Source: DATEOR01 sp963766725
Lineage (GTDB): Bacteria > Actinomycetota > Thermoleophilia > Gaiellales > Gaiellaceae
Assembly (NCBI GenBank): GCA_963766725.1
Contig: CAVYBK010000014.1
Coordinates: forward strand, 1 to 23,429
Direction: 5' to 3'
Length of the DNA: 23,429 bases
A program made the position numbers and the translations under genes. The notes below the pieces were generated by a model. The model was given only the letters and a program-made list of their open reading frames with translations. It did no database searches and had not been told where the DNA came from. Of this stretch, positions 22,252 to 23,429 are shown piece after piece (the stretch's first letter is position 1; every line of letters starts with the position of its first letter).

Positions 22252-23429
22252 CGCTCGTCATCCTCGACGGCTGGGGCTGCGCGCCGCCGGGGCCGGGGAA
22301 CGCCGTCGAGCTCGCAGACACACCTGTCTTCGACGAGCTGTGGCGCCGCTACCCGCACACGACGCTCGAAGCCTCCGGCGAGGCGGTCGGCCTCCCGCGC
22401 GGGCAGATGGGGAACTCCGAGGTCGGCCATCTCACGATCGGCTCGGGCCGCGTGGTCGACCAGGACTTCATGCGGATCAACCGCTCGATCGAGGGCGGCG
22501 ACTTCTTCGAGAACCGGGCGCTCAGGGATGCGTTCCAGCGGGCGAAAGAGCGTGGGACGAACGTCCACCTGCTCGGGCTCGTCTCCTACGGCGGCGTGCA
22601 CAGCCATATCGACCACCTCCGCGCGCTGGTCGAGCTCGCCAGACGGGAAGGAATGGCCGAGCGCACCTTCGTCCACGCCTTCACGGACGGGCGCGATGTC
22701 TCGCCGCACTCCGCGCAGAGCGACCTGGCCGAGCTCGTCAGCGCGGGCATCCGCGTCGTCACGGTCAGCGGGCGCTATTACGCGATGGACCGCGACCAGC
22801 GCTGGGACCGCACCCACCGCGCGCTGGGTGCCATCGTCGACGGCGAGGGGACCCCGGCGGAGGAAGCTGTGGCCGCGGTCGAAGCGAGCTACGAGGCCGG
22901 CGTCACTGACGAGTTTGTCGAGCCGGTCGTTCTCCCGGGGCCCAGGCTCGGCCCGGGGGACGCGGCGATCTTCTTCAACTTCCGCCCGGACCGCGCCCGG
23001 CAGCTCACCCAGCTCCTGCTCGAACGTCACTACGACCTCACGACGATGACCCGCTATCGGGACGATTTCGACTGCCCGGTCGCCTTCGAGGAGCATGAGG
23101 TCGCGGACACCCTCGCGGAGGTGCTCGCGGGACACGGCATCCGGCAGCTCCACCTCGCCGAGACCGAGAAGTACGCCCACGTCACGTACTTCTTCAACGG
23201 CGGCCGCGAGGACGAGTGGGAGGGTGAGACGCGCATCCTCGTCCCGTCGCCGAAGGACGTCGCCACCTATGACCAGAAGCCGGAGATGTCGGCGGCCGAA
23301 GTCACTCGCCGCTTCGAGGAGGAGATCGGCGACGGCTATCGCTTCGCGATCGTCAACTTCGCGAACCCGGACATGGTCGGGCACACCGGCGTGATCCCGG
23401 CGGTGATCCGAGCGGTCGAGACCGTGGAC
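22221..23429 (+). CDS. gpmI: 2,3-bisphosphoglycerate-independent phosphoglycerate mutase (partial, 3' end missing)
   Basis: iPGM is a two-metal alkaline-phosphatase-fold enzyme that converts 3- to 2-phosphoglycerate. The 403 visible residues carry LVILDGWG with the first metal-ligand Asp, GNSEVGHLTIGSGRVV with the phospho-accepting Ser, SYGGVHSHIDHL, FTDGRDVSP, SGRYYAMDRDQRWDR, FFNFRPDRARQ, EKYAHVTYFFNGG and NFANPDMVGHTG. The frame runs off the window end without a stop. The only start before the LDGWG block is TTG 22221, overlapping tpiA by 31 bp, which points to translational coupling. A clear ribosome site is not visible. Confidence 0.93.
   Translation, partial: MPVGSPYPLVALVILDGWGCAPPGPGNAVELADTPVFDELWRRYPHTTLEASGEAVGLPRGQMGNSEVGHLTIGSGRVVDQDFMRINRSIEGGDFFENRALRDAFQRAKERGTNVHLLGLVSYGGVHSHIDHLRALVELARREGMAERTFVHAFTDGRDVSPHSAQSDLAELVSAGIRVVTVSGRYYAMDRDQRWDRTHRALGAIVDGEGTPAEEAVAAVEASYEAGVTDEFVEPVVLPGPRLGPGDAAIFFNFRPDRARQLTQLLLERHYDLTTMTRYRDDFDCPVAFEEHEVADTLAEVLAGHGIRQLHLAETEKYAHVTYFFNGGREDEWEGETRILVPSPKDVATYDQKPEMSAAEVTRRFEEEIGDGYRFAIVNFANPDMVGHTGVIPAVIRAVETVD

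Overview
The window is strongly GC-rich chromosomal DNA with dense, short-spaced genes on both strands. The gene content points to a high-GC Gram-positive bacterium, most likely a deep-branching actinobacterium of the Thermoleophilia type (Gaiellales/Solirubrobacterales). The supporting features are WhiA, the chlorite-dismutase-like coproheme decarboxylase HemQ, a diadenylate cyclase domain, GTG/TTG starts and many start codons placed directly after a -10-like hexamer. The class-level placement is inference. No insertion sequence, CRISPR array, phage gene or integrase is visible; this looks like core and house-keeping DNA.

Left part (1-7173, all + strand): the tail of a quinone-reductase-like MDR protein and an overlapping isocitrate lyase/PEP mutase family protein; dihydrolipoamide dehydrogenase; a tiny membrane protein coupled to a DadA-like FAD oxidoreductase that seems to start at CTG; a cupin; a DedA membrane protein overlapping an M20-type carbamoyl amidohydrolase; and a membrane-bound diguanylate cyclase with an intact I-site.

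Middle (7200-13629): a divergent pair of very small membrane proteins; tRNA-Leu(CAG) with a clear intrinsic terminator; a VOC protein; a YbhN/LPG-synthase-type membrane protein convergent with a Bcp peroxiredoxin; two coupled small membrane proteins; about 500 bp without genes but full of hairpins; a secreted TETVPPP-repeat protein; HemQ; and a stand-alone diadenylate cyclase domain protein.

Right part (13688-23429): uvrC, then two minus-strand genes (a MshEN-like protein and L-glutamate gamma-semialdehyde dehydrogenase), then on the + strand ogt-whiA and the lower-glycolysis set gap-pgk-tpiA-gpmI, the last cut by the window end. GAPDH, PGK, TIM and phosphoglycerate mutase catalyse consecutive steps from triose phosphate to 2-phosphoglycerate. 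The PGK and TIM are both unusually short.

Two nucleotide second-messenger themes occur: a diguanylate cyclase with a possible c-di-GMP-binding MshEN protein, and a diadenylate cyclase. The points most worth a second look are the repeated -10/N6/start-codon (leaderless) architecture, the compact PGK, the CTG start, the MshEN protein with its repeated GFGSGLRxAL motif, and the hairpin-rich region at 10836-11225. I found no clear new multi-gene system.
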